A stretch of DNA of 64,000 bases from Scenedesmus sp. ARA3 (Eukaryota; Chlorophyta; Chlorophyceae; Sphaeropleales; Scenedesmaceae): positions 1 through 64,000 of the forward strand of contig RWJK01000514.1 in the NCBI GenBank assembly GCA_004335835.1, read 5' to 3'. The position numbers and the translations under genes were made by a program. The stretch's first letter is position 1. Every line of letters begins with the position of its first letter. The notes below the pieces were generated by a model. The model was not told the origin of the DNA. It did no database searches and saw only the letters and a list, made by a program, of their open reading frames with translations. Of this stretch, positions 22,875-32,757 are shown piece after piece.

Positions 22875-25800
22875 ATGGCGCACATGCTAACCCTAGATGA
22901 GACATCCAGGCGCCTGGCGCTGTCTCGCTGCGGGCAGTGGCTGCTGGTGGTGGCCATTGGCTGCTGCTGTGCAGTGATGAGCTTTGCTGTCAACCTTGGT
23001 GTGGCAGCCATGGACAAGCTCAGGTACTGCTGCACCACATTGCCACATCCTAATGATATGTAGTGTACACATGTGAGTCACCCCAGCACTTGCACAGTTG
23101 CTGCACCTGTGTCCAGCAATGATAGCTGTCGAGAATCTCGCCAACTGCTGTTGCCATGAGCAAGCATTGAGAAGCAACTCTGGTCATGCAGCAGACACGC
23201 CACTGCACCTGGCTCGCATAGCACCTGCAGCAGCACTGCCAAAAGCTGCTGTTGGCTCCGGCGCTCAGCGCACTGTGCTGTCGCGGCCTCTGCCTGCCCA
23301 TGCTGCAAGCAGGTATACCACCACCAACCGTTTCATCTATCAAGGAGGTGGGTGGGCAGGGCTCCCTGCTGTGAAGGTGTACAAAAGCTTGTCACTGTTC
23401 TAGGTTGCAGGGAGTGTAAACTCAGCACTGTCACATGCATAGTGCATAGTGCATATCGCATGGTGATGCCACATGCCAAGCAGTCGGGCCTTGTACAGGC
23501 CCCACACACCTCAGCAGCAGCACACTAAGGCTCCCTACAGAGCCACCTACCACCTTCACAGGGCATGTATATGGTCGCAGATGGGCTCACACTCTGGTCA
23601 CAGATGGCGTCATCTGTGCTAACTTCACATGGAGGCAACATCATAGTGCCTAACCAGATCCAGCTGCATAGCCAACACCGCATGCGTACCAGCTGCTGAC
23701 AAGTGCCCCGCCAGGCACAACACAGCTTGTGGTGCCGCCATCATCCAGAAACAGAAGAACCCAAAAAGCAGAATAAAGAAAAACAACAGACACATGCCGC
23801 GTGTTGCTGATGCAGGTGGCTTCTGGCTGCCCTGGCTTGTGTTCAACGCCATCAGCTGTGCAGCAGCAGCAGTGGCGGGCGCGGGCACCTCATACATTGC
23901 GCCGCTGGCTGCAGGCAGTGGCATCCAGCACATCAAGGCCTACTGCAACGGTATTGACATCCCTGGGCTGCTGGTGGGCTGCTGCTGCTGCGCTGGACCT
24001 TGATTAGCAACTGCTGTAGCAGAGCATTGATGGCCTAAGGGTGCCGGCGGTCGTATGGATGGCCAGCGTCCTGCAAAATGCAGCTGTGGTGGTGCATTTC
24101 ACATGTTTGTTTGTGTTGGCAGGCAGCTGGCATGTGGCGCCCTTAATGCGGCATGTTGCTGCTGTTGCTGCTGCTGCAGACGTTCAAGACGCTGATGGTC
24201 AAGATGGTTGGCGCTATGTTCAGCATTGGCTGCGGCCTGGTGGCCGGAAAAGAGGGGCCCTTCATCCAGTGCGGGGCCTGCATCGCAGCACTGGCCCTGC
24301 AGGCCAGCAACCAAGCCGGAGGCTGGCTGAATATGCGTAAGCGGGCAGCGGCCTGCAGCGCTGCTGGTGCGGACAGTGGCACTGCACTGTTTGAGCAGCC
24401 GCCGGCTGCCACACCGCCTGCTGCAGCAATGGCCAGCAGCAAAGATGTGTTGCCAGGTGGCTGTGAGGCGACTGAGCCAGCAGGCGCTGACAGCACTTTA
24501 GATACACAACCTACACATGAGCGGCAGCAGCAGCAGCAGCAGCAGGCATGGAACAGTCCTGCAACTGTACAGCTAGGGCACCAGCTGCAGGACAGCAGCG
24601 CCGCATACCTCGCTTGGCAGCAGTATGAGGACGCACAGCAGCAGCAGCGGCAGCAGCACCACCAGGTGGCGATGGGTGCTGGTGCTGGCGTGGCTGCTGC
24701 CTTCATTGCGCCGCTGTCGGGCGCTGCGTACAGCGTGGAGGAGGCCACCACCACATACAGCGGCAGCTTGATGACACAGGTGGGCTGGGTTCTTCACAGT
24801 TTAGCTCTAGGTTTTTGGTTGTGTGGGGAGGTTTAGGGTTCAGGTGTCGGGTGCTGCATACAGCGTGGAGGAGGCCACCACCACATACAGCGGCAGCTTG
24901 ATGACGCAGGTGGGTTGGTTTCTTCACAGTTCAGCTGTAGGTCGTAGGTGGTGTAGGGAAGGTTTGGGGTGTTAGGATCCACATACAGCGGCAGCTTGAT
25001 GACGCAGGTGGGCTGTTTCCTTCACTGTTCAGCTCTAGGGTTTAGGGTGTGTGGGGGAGGGTTTAGGGTTTTGGGTGTTAGGGTTGTAGGCACCGCATAC
25101 AGCTGCACGATGATGACGCAGGTGGGCTGGCATGAAGGGCAGCCACAGCCAGCCTGTGGTAGGTTAATTTGTCAGACCACAGGGCTTATAAGGTTGCAGA
25201 GTTGCACAAAGGTGTGAGCAAGGTTGGCAGGTTGCAGAAGTTGCGAAGGTGCAAGCCGACCATCCAGTTAGCTGCGATAACAGCGTCATGATTGCTGCCT
25301 GCTTCACCATCTGCGCATGCTGCTTGCTTTGTCATCAGCGTCAGCATCAGCATCATCACGTCACCAATCTCGCCACAGCAAGAAAACCAGCCCGCTGTAT
25401 TCCGCTGCATGCCTGCTGCCCTGCAGACCTTCCTGGTGGGCGCCGTGGTCGTGTTTTTCATGTGGCTGTTCAGCGGCGCTGCTGCGCTGGGCGGCAGGGC
25501 CATTGCCAGGCTCATGTTCCAGAGCCCCCTGGAGCTGGCCTTCAGGTGTGGATGATCTAACTACTAAATGGTTGGATGATAAATGGGATGAAGCGCGCAT
25601 GCCATGTGTATGTAGCCCGCACCACAGGTGACGCGGCTGTACCAAAGCCCGTTGGATCTGTCCTTCAGGTACAGCGACTGCGGGAGCTGAGATGAAACCA
25701 CTCGCAATGCATGTCACATAGGCATAGCCTGCAGTGCGTGCTTGCGTAAGTGGCAGCAACAGCGCTGTTGCATCTTCCTGGTTGGCAGTGGGCAGCACAC

Positions 25801-26596
25801 TCCTGCTGCACCAGTCCTGCTCTCAACATGTCTACCTGTGCGGGAGGCCACAAGAGTGGCTTGTGATGCTGCCTTGTTGTGCATGCTGTGTCCAGTGTCT
25901 GCTTGCCACTGCTTATTGGTGTGCTGCCTGCACTACTGCTGCATGCTGCAGGGGCCACTCAGGCACTGACGTGCGCTTCTGGTGGTTCATCTGGGAGGTG
26001 CCTGTCATGCTGCTGCTAGGCACAGCGGCTGGCGCAGCCATGGCAGCATGGACAGCGCTCAACATGAGGCTGCAGGCAGGCCACAAGGCGCTTCTGAGGG
26101 GGCCTGGCTGGCGCGTGGCAGATGTGGTGCTGTGCTGCCTGCTGACCAATAGTATCAGGCTGGCGGCTGGGTATATGTCGCCGTGTGTGCCGCTGCCGGA
26201 GGCTGCTGTGCTGCGCGCGCTGGAGGCTCAGGTGGGGTGATGGTGCGGCAGTGCTGAGCTACGGGCAGTTTCCGTGGTCCTTGCGGAAGCACTTGTTATC
26301 GTGGTGATGGTGGTAGTTGGTGGTGCTGCCGGCCGCTGCTGTGCTGCGCGCACTGGAGGCTCAGGTGGGGTGGGTTAGGCACAGCAGCAGCAGCAGCTGC
26401 AGTGTATGTGAGAGTCACACAGGTAGCGTATACTCAGCTGCGCATGCCACAGTAAAATAGATGTTTTTTTGCAAAGTAAGGCACCGGTCCTCTACAGGCC
26501 AGAGCAGGTCGACAGCAGGTGTCAGTGGCTACAACAATGCCTGGCACAAACCATCCTCCTGGTTCTTGCAAAATAGCCCAAACATCTAGCAAGTTC

Positions 26597-26654
<58 letters not shown>

Positions 26655-29114
26655 GTCACCGAAGGCAGTGACAGGGCAGCTCATGCGCGGCCCGATCGGC
26701 ATGCATCCGCAGCTGTGGTGTCCCGAGGGCCAGTTCAGCATGTATGGTCAACTCTTCATGCAGCCGCTTGACGTCAGCGTGCGCAGCCTGTTCACATACG
26801 ATGCTGCATTCAACCAAACTAACCTGCTGAACCAAGCGTCAGCATACAACGGCAGCAGCGGCGGCCGCACTGCAGCAGCACTCGCGCCGGCGGTGGTGGA
26901 CGAGCAGAGTGCCTTCAGCAGCGGCGTGCTGGCAGCGTACTTTGTTTTCGTGTGGGGCATGCTGCTGCTGTCATATGGCATGTCTGCGCCGACCGGTATC
27001 TTCATCCCCTGCTTGGCAGCAGGAGCAGCAGGCGGCCGCCTGATGGGGCACCTGCTGAGGGCGGTGCTGCGCGCCCGTGGCATTCTGCTTCCGGTGAGCC
27101 TGCTGCTGCGCTCGTTTTGCAGAACTGCCAGCTGGCTTACTGCGGGCGCAACTCCCACACTCAGCCAGCTCAGTTGAGCTCATGTATTGCTGGTGTAATC
27201 TTGCCTCCATACTTCGCATCTCACAGCTGCTGCCCTGTATTGGCAATTCACCCCATCCGCCTTCCCCTCCCCTTTCTTTCCGTACCACCCTGCCTGGCCA
27301 CACCATTCGCCACTGCGCTGCATCAGATATGCATGCCGGCCTGGTCAGTGATGGGCGCAGCAGCCATCCTTACTGGCTGCACGCGCCTGGGGCTCTCCAA
27401 CGCCCTCATCGTGCTAGAAAGCAGCGGCGCAGTGCCACTCACAATCCCGCTGGTGCTGCTGATGGTGCCGGCAAAGCTAGTGGCAGATGCCATCAATGAG
27501 GGCGTGTATGATGCACAGATTGATGCGCTGGGGTACCTCTTCCTGCCGCCGGCTGACACGCTGCACAGCTCGCAGCGCGCGGCGCTGCAGTACTGCAAGG
27601 TATGCTGTGTGCATTGTCTCCGTCTGTCTTTGTATTGTTTCTGGTTAGTGAGTGAGGCTCTATTCATGCACAGGCACAGCTGCCACAGTGGATGCGAGTG
27701 CGTGTGGATGTTCCAGGGTTTTGCTGACAACAGTTCACCCAGTGTGCTGCACCTGCTGAACTGCTGAACTGCCGTGTACAGCCCGATGGCTGCAGCACAA
27801 GTGTTTCAGCTGCCTGGCTGCAGTAGTGGTGCTGCCAGTTGGCCTGCTTGTAGGACTGAGCATGTTGAGCATGTCCTCAGGAGTTATGCTACAACACGTG
27901 CAAGTGACATCCGCGCATATCAACCTGCTGCAGGTGCTGGACTTGGTCCAGTCAGACCCAACACGTGCAGCAGCAGGGCTGCGGTGTGCTGACCAGCAGC
28001 TGCCTGCGCATCTGCAGCAGGATGGCAGCCAGCCCTGGCACAAACCTGCCCAGACACAGGAGCAGCAGCAGCAGCAGAAGCAGCAGCAGCAGGGGCTAGG
28101 ATTGCCACAACAGCGGGCAGCAGCAGGCAGCAGCAGCAGCAACAGCAGCAGCGAACTGCAGCCTTGCAACCAACAAGAGTCCATAAGATCAGCTGCTGAA
28201 ACACTGGCCAGCGCGGCTGCACTCTGCGCAGGAAGTGGCGGTGCCGTACCCTGCAGCAAAGCCAGCGCCACGGGTGCTCTACAGCTTCCTGCGCCAAGTG
28301 CCCACCAGACGCCGGAGCCTGCTGAGGATTGGGGTGCTAGCATGCAGCAGCTAGAGTTGCCGCCCAACTCCAGCGTGCCTCTCCCAGCAGCAGTAGCAGC
28401 TGGATCTACAGCCTGTTTTCTGCAGAGCGCAGCACAGCCGCCACCTCCAGCCCACTATGTGCTTCACATTGGTCCACAACAACAGCCAGCAGCGGCAGCA
28501 GCACCAGCAGCAGCGGCAGTGAGTGGTCATGTGCAGTGCCACCAGCTGCTGGTTGCGGGCTGCAGCAGCATTCACACTGCATACGTGGCCATGCGAGAGT
28601 TAGGCTTGCGGGAGCTTCCAGTGCTGCTGCTGGCACCGCAGCAGGGCCCTGACAGCAGCAGCAACGACAGCACAGTTAGGAGAAGTGATGGTGGCGAGAG
28701 CAACACCAGCGGCAGTGGCAGAAGCACCAACCAGAGGGGCGCTTGCAGCGCAGCAAACAGTGCTGTGGTCCTGCAGCAAAGCCCACAGCATCACTGGCAG
28801 CCTGGGCAGCAAGCCAGCAAGGCAGAGCAACTGCGGGAGGGCAAAAATGCAGTGGTTTTGCACAGCCTGCCACGAGAGGTGCGCAGTTGCTGAACTGGCC
28901 ATGCAGCAGAGAGGCAGCAGGTGTCAATGTATGCAGATGAGCAGCTTTGCAGTGCATGTAAGATGCTGTGTGTGCATGCATGACATGGCAGTGCTTGGGC
29001 GCCTTCAAGCAGTCCCGAGCAGGTGATCACTGCTTGTTTTATCTGCTGTTGCACGCTGTGCAGGCCATGCTGCCTGCTGCCATCCTGAAGGCTTGCAAGC
29101 AGAAGCGGGAGTAA
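22875..29114 (+). CDS. CLC-family chloride channel or anion/proton exchanger with CBS domains
   Basis: Eleven exons joined in phase: 22875-23023, 23313-23347, 23816-23973, 24180-24779, 25427-25545, 25952-26231, 26680-27093, 27327-27599, 27674-27717, 27810-28878, 29064-29114; 1063 residues. The membrane part carries the three anion-path signatures: GSGIQ (about 96), GKEGPFIQ (about 137) and GIFIP (about 553), followed by WSVMGAAAILTGCTRLGLS and ALIVLESSGAVPLTIPL. The gating glutamate of GKEGP is present. The first motif is GSGIQ where the family has GSGIP or GPGIP. Two cytosolic CBS segments follow, VMLQHVQVTSAHINLLQVLDL and, after a long Gln/Ala/Ser insert, HTAYVAMRELGLRELPV. Another low-complexity insert, about 110 residues, splits the membrane domain in exon 4. 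Serine in GSGI favours chloride over nitrate; channel versus exchanger cannot be decided. The short exon 9 is the least certain. Three exon ends are duplicated into introns. Confidence 0.87.
24715..25130 (+). repeat. Four tandem copies of a 3' exon edge plus donor (CLC exon 4), with TTTAGGG motifs
   Basis: The last 65 bases of exon 4 with the donor (24715-24790) recur at 24845-24920 with only a few changes, then shortened at 24979-25014 and strongly decayed at about 25091-25130. Every copy ends in a GATGACRCAG/GTGGG donor. The spacers hold TTTAGGG at 24832, 25041 and 25062, the plant/green-algal telomere unit. Confidence 0.9.
25513..25672 (+). repeat. Diverged copy of a 3' exon edge plus donor (CLC exon 5)
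   Basis: The exon 5 end (MFQSPLELAF, then CAG/GTGTGG) at 25516-25547 has a diverged copy at 25636-25671 that reads LYQSPLDLSF and again ends in a CAG/GTACAG donor. Third-position changes dominate, so the copy may have been under selection as coding sequence. Confidence 0.75.
26188..26373 (+). repeat. Duplicated 3' exon edge plus donor (CLC exon 6)
   Basis: The exon 6 end and donor, GCTGCTGTGCTGCGCGCGCT through CTCAG/GTGGGGTG (about 26188-26239), recur at about 26322-26373 with only a few mismatches. Confidence 0.85.
26599..26653 (+). repeat. (CTG)18 tract in CLC intron 6
   Basis: About 54 bases of uninterrupted CTG immediately upstream of the exon 7 acceptor at 26679. It occupies the position of the polypyrimidine tract. 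Confidence 0.95.
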
Positions 29115-29575
29115 AGGCGCTAGTCAACATGGTGTCACAGCAGTTGAGCGGCGGCCGGTAGCGCCAGCTGGCTCAGGATCTGCTGCGGTTCGAACATTGC
29201 CACTGATGTTGGGCAGGGTTGCCGACTGGTGCTAGCCAAGTTGTTGAGGCTGCCACACTCTGCCGTTAACTTCTTATGCCATAGGGGAGTGCAGTATCTT
29301 GTACCCAACAACTGCACAGCATAGCAGTCTTAGGGTGCGCGGCCTTTTGTGTCCAGGCAGTAGCGGCAGCGGTCACTAAATCAATCAGACGTAAGTTACA
29401 CCACTTACAGGGTGTTCACCATGTGTCTATGCACAATCACTTCATGGCTGCATGCACAACACAGCAGCGCTAGTTGCTGGGCTTCATACTGACAACAGCG
29501 CTGATGACAAGCCTAATCATACTCGTGATGTTATGATGGGCGACTCAGTGCCGCTTGAACCCTGATATCAATGTT
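29115..29575. other. Intergenic region between convergent CLC and membrane-protein genes
   Basis: 460 bases between two stop codons; holds both 3' UTRs. TTACA at 29396-29400 and 29405-29409 provides TGTAA signals for the minus-strand gene. No gene seen. Confidence 0.6.
29396..29409 (-). terminator. Two TGTAA polyadenylation signals of the intronless membrane gene
   Basis: TTACA at 29396 and 29405 on the plus strand, about 170-180 bases beyond the TAG stop. Confidence 0.5.
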
Positions 29576-30859
29576 CTATCGCTCTGGCAACCCCTCTACA
29601 TCGTCTGCTACGTCTGTCTGCTCGACATGGCAGCACGGGACACCTGCTGAGCCCTCACTCCATTTTCGCCTGTAGTAGGAAGGCAGCACCCAGGCAGCAA
29701 GAGCAGCAACTAATACCAACACACCCACCACCACAGGGCCAGCCAGCGCCGCGGCGCTGCCACCCGACGAACACGACAAGCCCTGCGCACAACCGCCAGG
29801 GTCTGGTGATGACGGCGGTTTTGGCGCACGCCTCACGAACATGACAGCTGTGCCGATGCTTGAAACCATCGCAACGACAAACATGTAAGCAATTGCAATG
29901 GCCGCCTGCTTTGCGCTGCTGGTGGCTGTCAGCGGGTGGTACCAGACCATATCTGAAAGCACCAGCAGCTTGGCCAGCAAGATGCCTGCAGATGCGCCAA
30001 AGATGCGCACTGCGTTGCTGTCAGATGCTGGCACCACCCTCACCAGGTTCACCCCAAGCACCAGCATAGGAGAAAGGAGGACTGCAGTCACAATGCATGC
30101 CACCACAAACAGCAGCAACCACCTGTAGGCAGCACCCCAGGCCGCCCTACAGCCCCTGGCCCGTGCAACAGCAACACAGCTGCCTGCACAGGCAGCAGTT
30201 GCCTCACCCCAGCTGAACAGATCCCCAAACTTTTCATCCAGCTCCAAAATGAATACAATACCAACCGAGTTTATGAGTATGCCTGCCACATCTGCCGTCT
30301 TGAAAGTGGCCATCACCCATGCGCCACATGCGAAGCACAGCAACGAGACCAACAGCTGCACCAGCGGCACAAGCGCTGCAACAAAAGCCCGGCCAGGCGA
30401 TGCATGCAGCTCTGTCTGTATCATCAGCTGCTTGGCAGCAGTCTGCTCTGCGCTATCGTGCTCAGGCAGCAGCCAGCAGCTAGGCATGAATCCGCCATAC
30501 ACAGCCACCATGTACCCCAGCTTGCAGGCGCAACGTGCTTCCTGCAGGACATACAGTGCCAGAACACACAACGCTAATAATGTGACCAAAATTACTGCTA
30601 TGCCCCCTTCAATGTGATCAGGACGCCACAGGGCTCGCTTTGTGGGAAAGGCATCACCTGCTGACAGCAGGATCAGCACCAGCAGGGCAACCTGCAGCAG
30701 CACTGTAGCCACCAGTCCAACAAATGCCGACAGCAAGCTTGACCAGTTGTGGCCATGGGCCAAGCATTTGACTACATGTACGTAGATGCTGTCACCCAGG
30801 CCTGCCAGCAGGTCAGCAGGCTCAGAGCTGTCGGGTGGCTCCTCTTGTTGCTGCTTCAT
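29576..30859 (-). CDS. Intronless multipass membrane protein of unknown function
   Basis: One uninterrupted 427-codon frame from ATG to TAG. After an acidic, Gln/Glu-rich N-terminus it has about eight hydrophobic segments: roughly residues 42-66, 84-106, 158-183, 190-208, 245-270, 284-303, 313-337 and 370-393, and a short cytosolic-type tail with a Cys-Cys-His pair. The fourth segment reads AGILINSVGIVFILELDEKF, a membrane segment followed by an acidic turn, the most motif-like part. Pro-rich low complexity precedes the last helix. I do not recognise the family and do not assign a transport role. It is the only long gene here without introns, and its composition is less repeat-ridden than its neighbours, which could reflect retroposition. 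Two TGTAA signals follow the stop. Confidence 0.7.
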   Translation of the reverse strand: MKQQQEEPPDSSEPADLLAGLGDSIYVHVVKCLAHGHNWSSLLSAFVGLVATVLLQVALLVLILLSAGDAFPTKRALWRPDHIEGGIAVILVTLLALCVLALYVLQEARCACKLGYMVAVYGGFMPSCWLLPEHDSAEQTAAKQLMIQTELHASPGRAFVAALVPLVQLLVSLLCFACGAWVMATFKTADVAGILINSVGIVFILELDEKFGDLFSWGEATAACAGSCVAVARARGCRAAWGAAYRWLLLFVVACIVTAVLLSPMLVLGVNLVRVVPASDSNAVRIFGASAGILLAKLLVLSDMVWYHPLTATSSAKQAAIAIAYMFVVAMVSSIGTAVMFVRRAPKPPSSPDPGGCAQGLSCSSGGSAAALAGPVVVGVLVLVAALAAWVLPSYYRRKWSEGSAGVPCCHVEQTDVADDVEGLPER

Positions 30860-31410
30860 GGTTTATCAAACATCGACATCAAACGTCTCTGTTGACGACG
30901 TTGACAGGCAACTATCGGTGTAGGCTTCACAGGCGATCGTGCTTCTTCTTCACCACGTGGCGCACTGGCCATTACACGAGCACGGCATCGAACTGCACAA
31001 ACTTTGAATTAAGTTCTGGCTCACTGCGTTTTCAAATTTAGATCGAGCACGCTGGTGAATGTTTCACCCACCAGCGCCTTCAAACCTTTTGACCTGTCGT
31101 TGACTGTCTGACAGTGGGTGACACCCAACGCTGCGAGCACGCAGTGGCTGCGAGGGGCCCCTCAACGATTCCAAATGGGCAGTCTGTGAAGATCACAAAA
31201 CAAGGGGTTACACAACCAGATGTTGCGTCATGACCTCTACCACACACATTTTGCACAGCCAGAGGCGTTGTATCTGTATGATCATGGAGCTGCCAGCACA
31301 CCGAGCCACACTGATCACTGCTGCCAGCAAACACATTGGCCTAGCAAAGCCAGCTCAAGATACGCAAACCATCTGCTGTCCAGCCCTATCGCAGAGCTGC
31401 AATGCTGTGC
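30860..31410. other. Intergenic region between two minus-strand genes
   Basis: 550 bases upstream of the intronless membrane gene and downstream of the next gene. TTACA at 31208-31212 gives a TGTAA signal about 200 bases behind that gene's stop. No further gene is supported. Confidence 0.5.
31208..31212 (-). terminator. TGTAA polyadenylation signal of the 371-residue membrane protein gene
   Basis: TTACA on the plus strand, about 200 bases after the TGA stop. Confidence 0.45.
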
Positions 31411-32474
31411 TCAGCTGCTTGGCTTGTCCGGCTGCCCGCTGGGCTGGCTGCCCTGCTCACCCTGCGCTGCGCTGTCTGCTGCGCTGCTGCCCTTCATGAG
31501 CGACTCCATGGCCTCGATGTCCATGTCGTACAGGCTCACGATGCGCAGCTTCTCAACGTCCTCGTCAGTAGCACCGAAGATCTGCAGCAGAGCAGGAACA
31601 GGCACATGTTGACTCAAACAGAACGACCAAGACAGATAACAGCAACATGGCACTTGCGGGAACACTCCACGCTAACAGCCAGAGCAGGTGGCTATAGTAA
31701 CCAATCTCAACAGGCGAGATCTGCATTCCACACACCACACAGCGCAATGCACACAGCACACAGCCGTCACCTGGCGCAAACAGCACACAAAGGCCACTGC
31801 TATCATTGCAGTTTATCCCACCCTACACTACGCATCCAGTGTGCACCACAAACAGCCGCTACGCACGCACCATGCGCAGGTCTGTGGTCTTGAAGGCCTC
31901 GCTGCCCTGCGCCACCAGCGGCTCGTGCTCCGTGAGGTACAGCAGCTTGGAGAACAGCGCGCGGCAGGTGGCCTTGCGCTCCACGCCCTCCGCAGTGAAG
32001 CCGTCCACGTTGAGCATGAGCGTGCCGTACTTGTCGTAGATGCGCGCCGCACGCTCCTGCAGTGCCTCCGCAACCTGCGGCATGGGGCATGATCGCACAC
32101 AGCATGTGAGTTTGCGTTAGCAAGAAAGTGGAGCTGTATGCAGCCAGTCAAGGCGGTGCGCTTCTGCAGCGCCTCCGCAATCTGCGGCAAAGGGGCATGT
32201 GTCATAACATGTCAGCTTGTTTGAAGTGTGGATGAGTTGCTTTGTGCCTACTTGCTGGTGGTGGAGAGGCTGTGAGCAAGAAGGTGCGCCTCTACGCAAC
32301 CTGCTGAGTCAGCCCAGCACACTGGCTTCAAGCTGATGAACGGTGCAAAACAATATTGATGACTTGCATCGTTACTTGCAAGCAGAACAAGCATCTCCCA
32401 GCGGCAGCAGATCAATTGCTTGCAGTCAAGGACAACTTCAATCACAGCCAGCACACACGACATGCACAGCAGGT

Positions 32475-32524
<50 letters not shown>

Positions 32525-32716
32525 GCCAGCGTACTCGTACAGCACCGCAGCGCACCTGCTCGTCGCTGAGCCCCAGCACGCCCTTGAGCAGCACCATGTC
32601 CTGCACCGCCGCCGCGTCAAACTTGCGCTCCCGTAGCAGGAACCACAGGTACTTGCGGAACACCTCCACAGCAGAGAAGCCCGTTGACCCCCGCAGCTTC
32701 TGCAGGCCGGCAGGGG

Positions 32717-32757
<41 letters not shown>

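Noticed and set aside
24715..25130. CLC exon 4 repeat array as a pure assembly artefact
   Set aside because: The copies differ by substitutions and length, which a collapsed or duplicated read overlap would not produce; an independent assembly should still be compared.
26599..26653. CRISPR-like array
   Set aside because: The repeats are pure triplet microsatellite without spacers; the same holds for the other CTG/CAG tracts.
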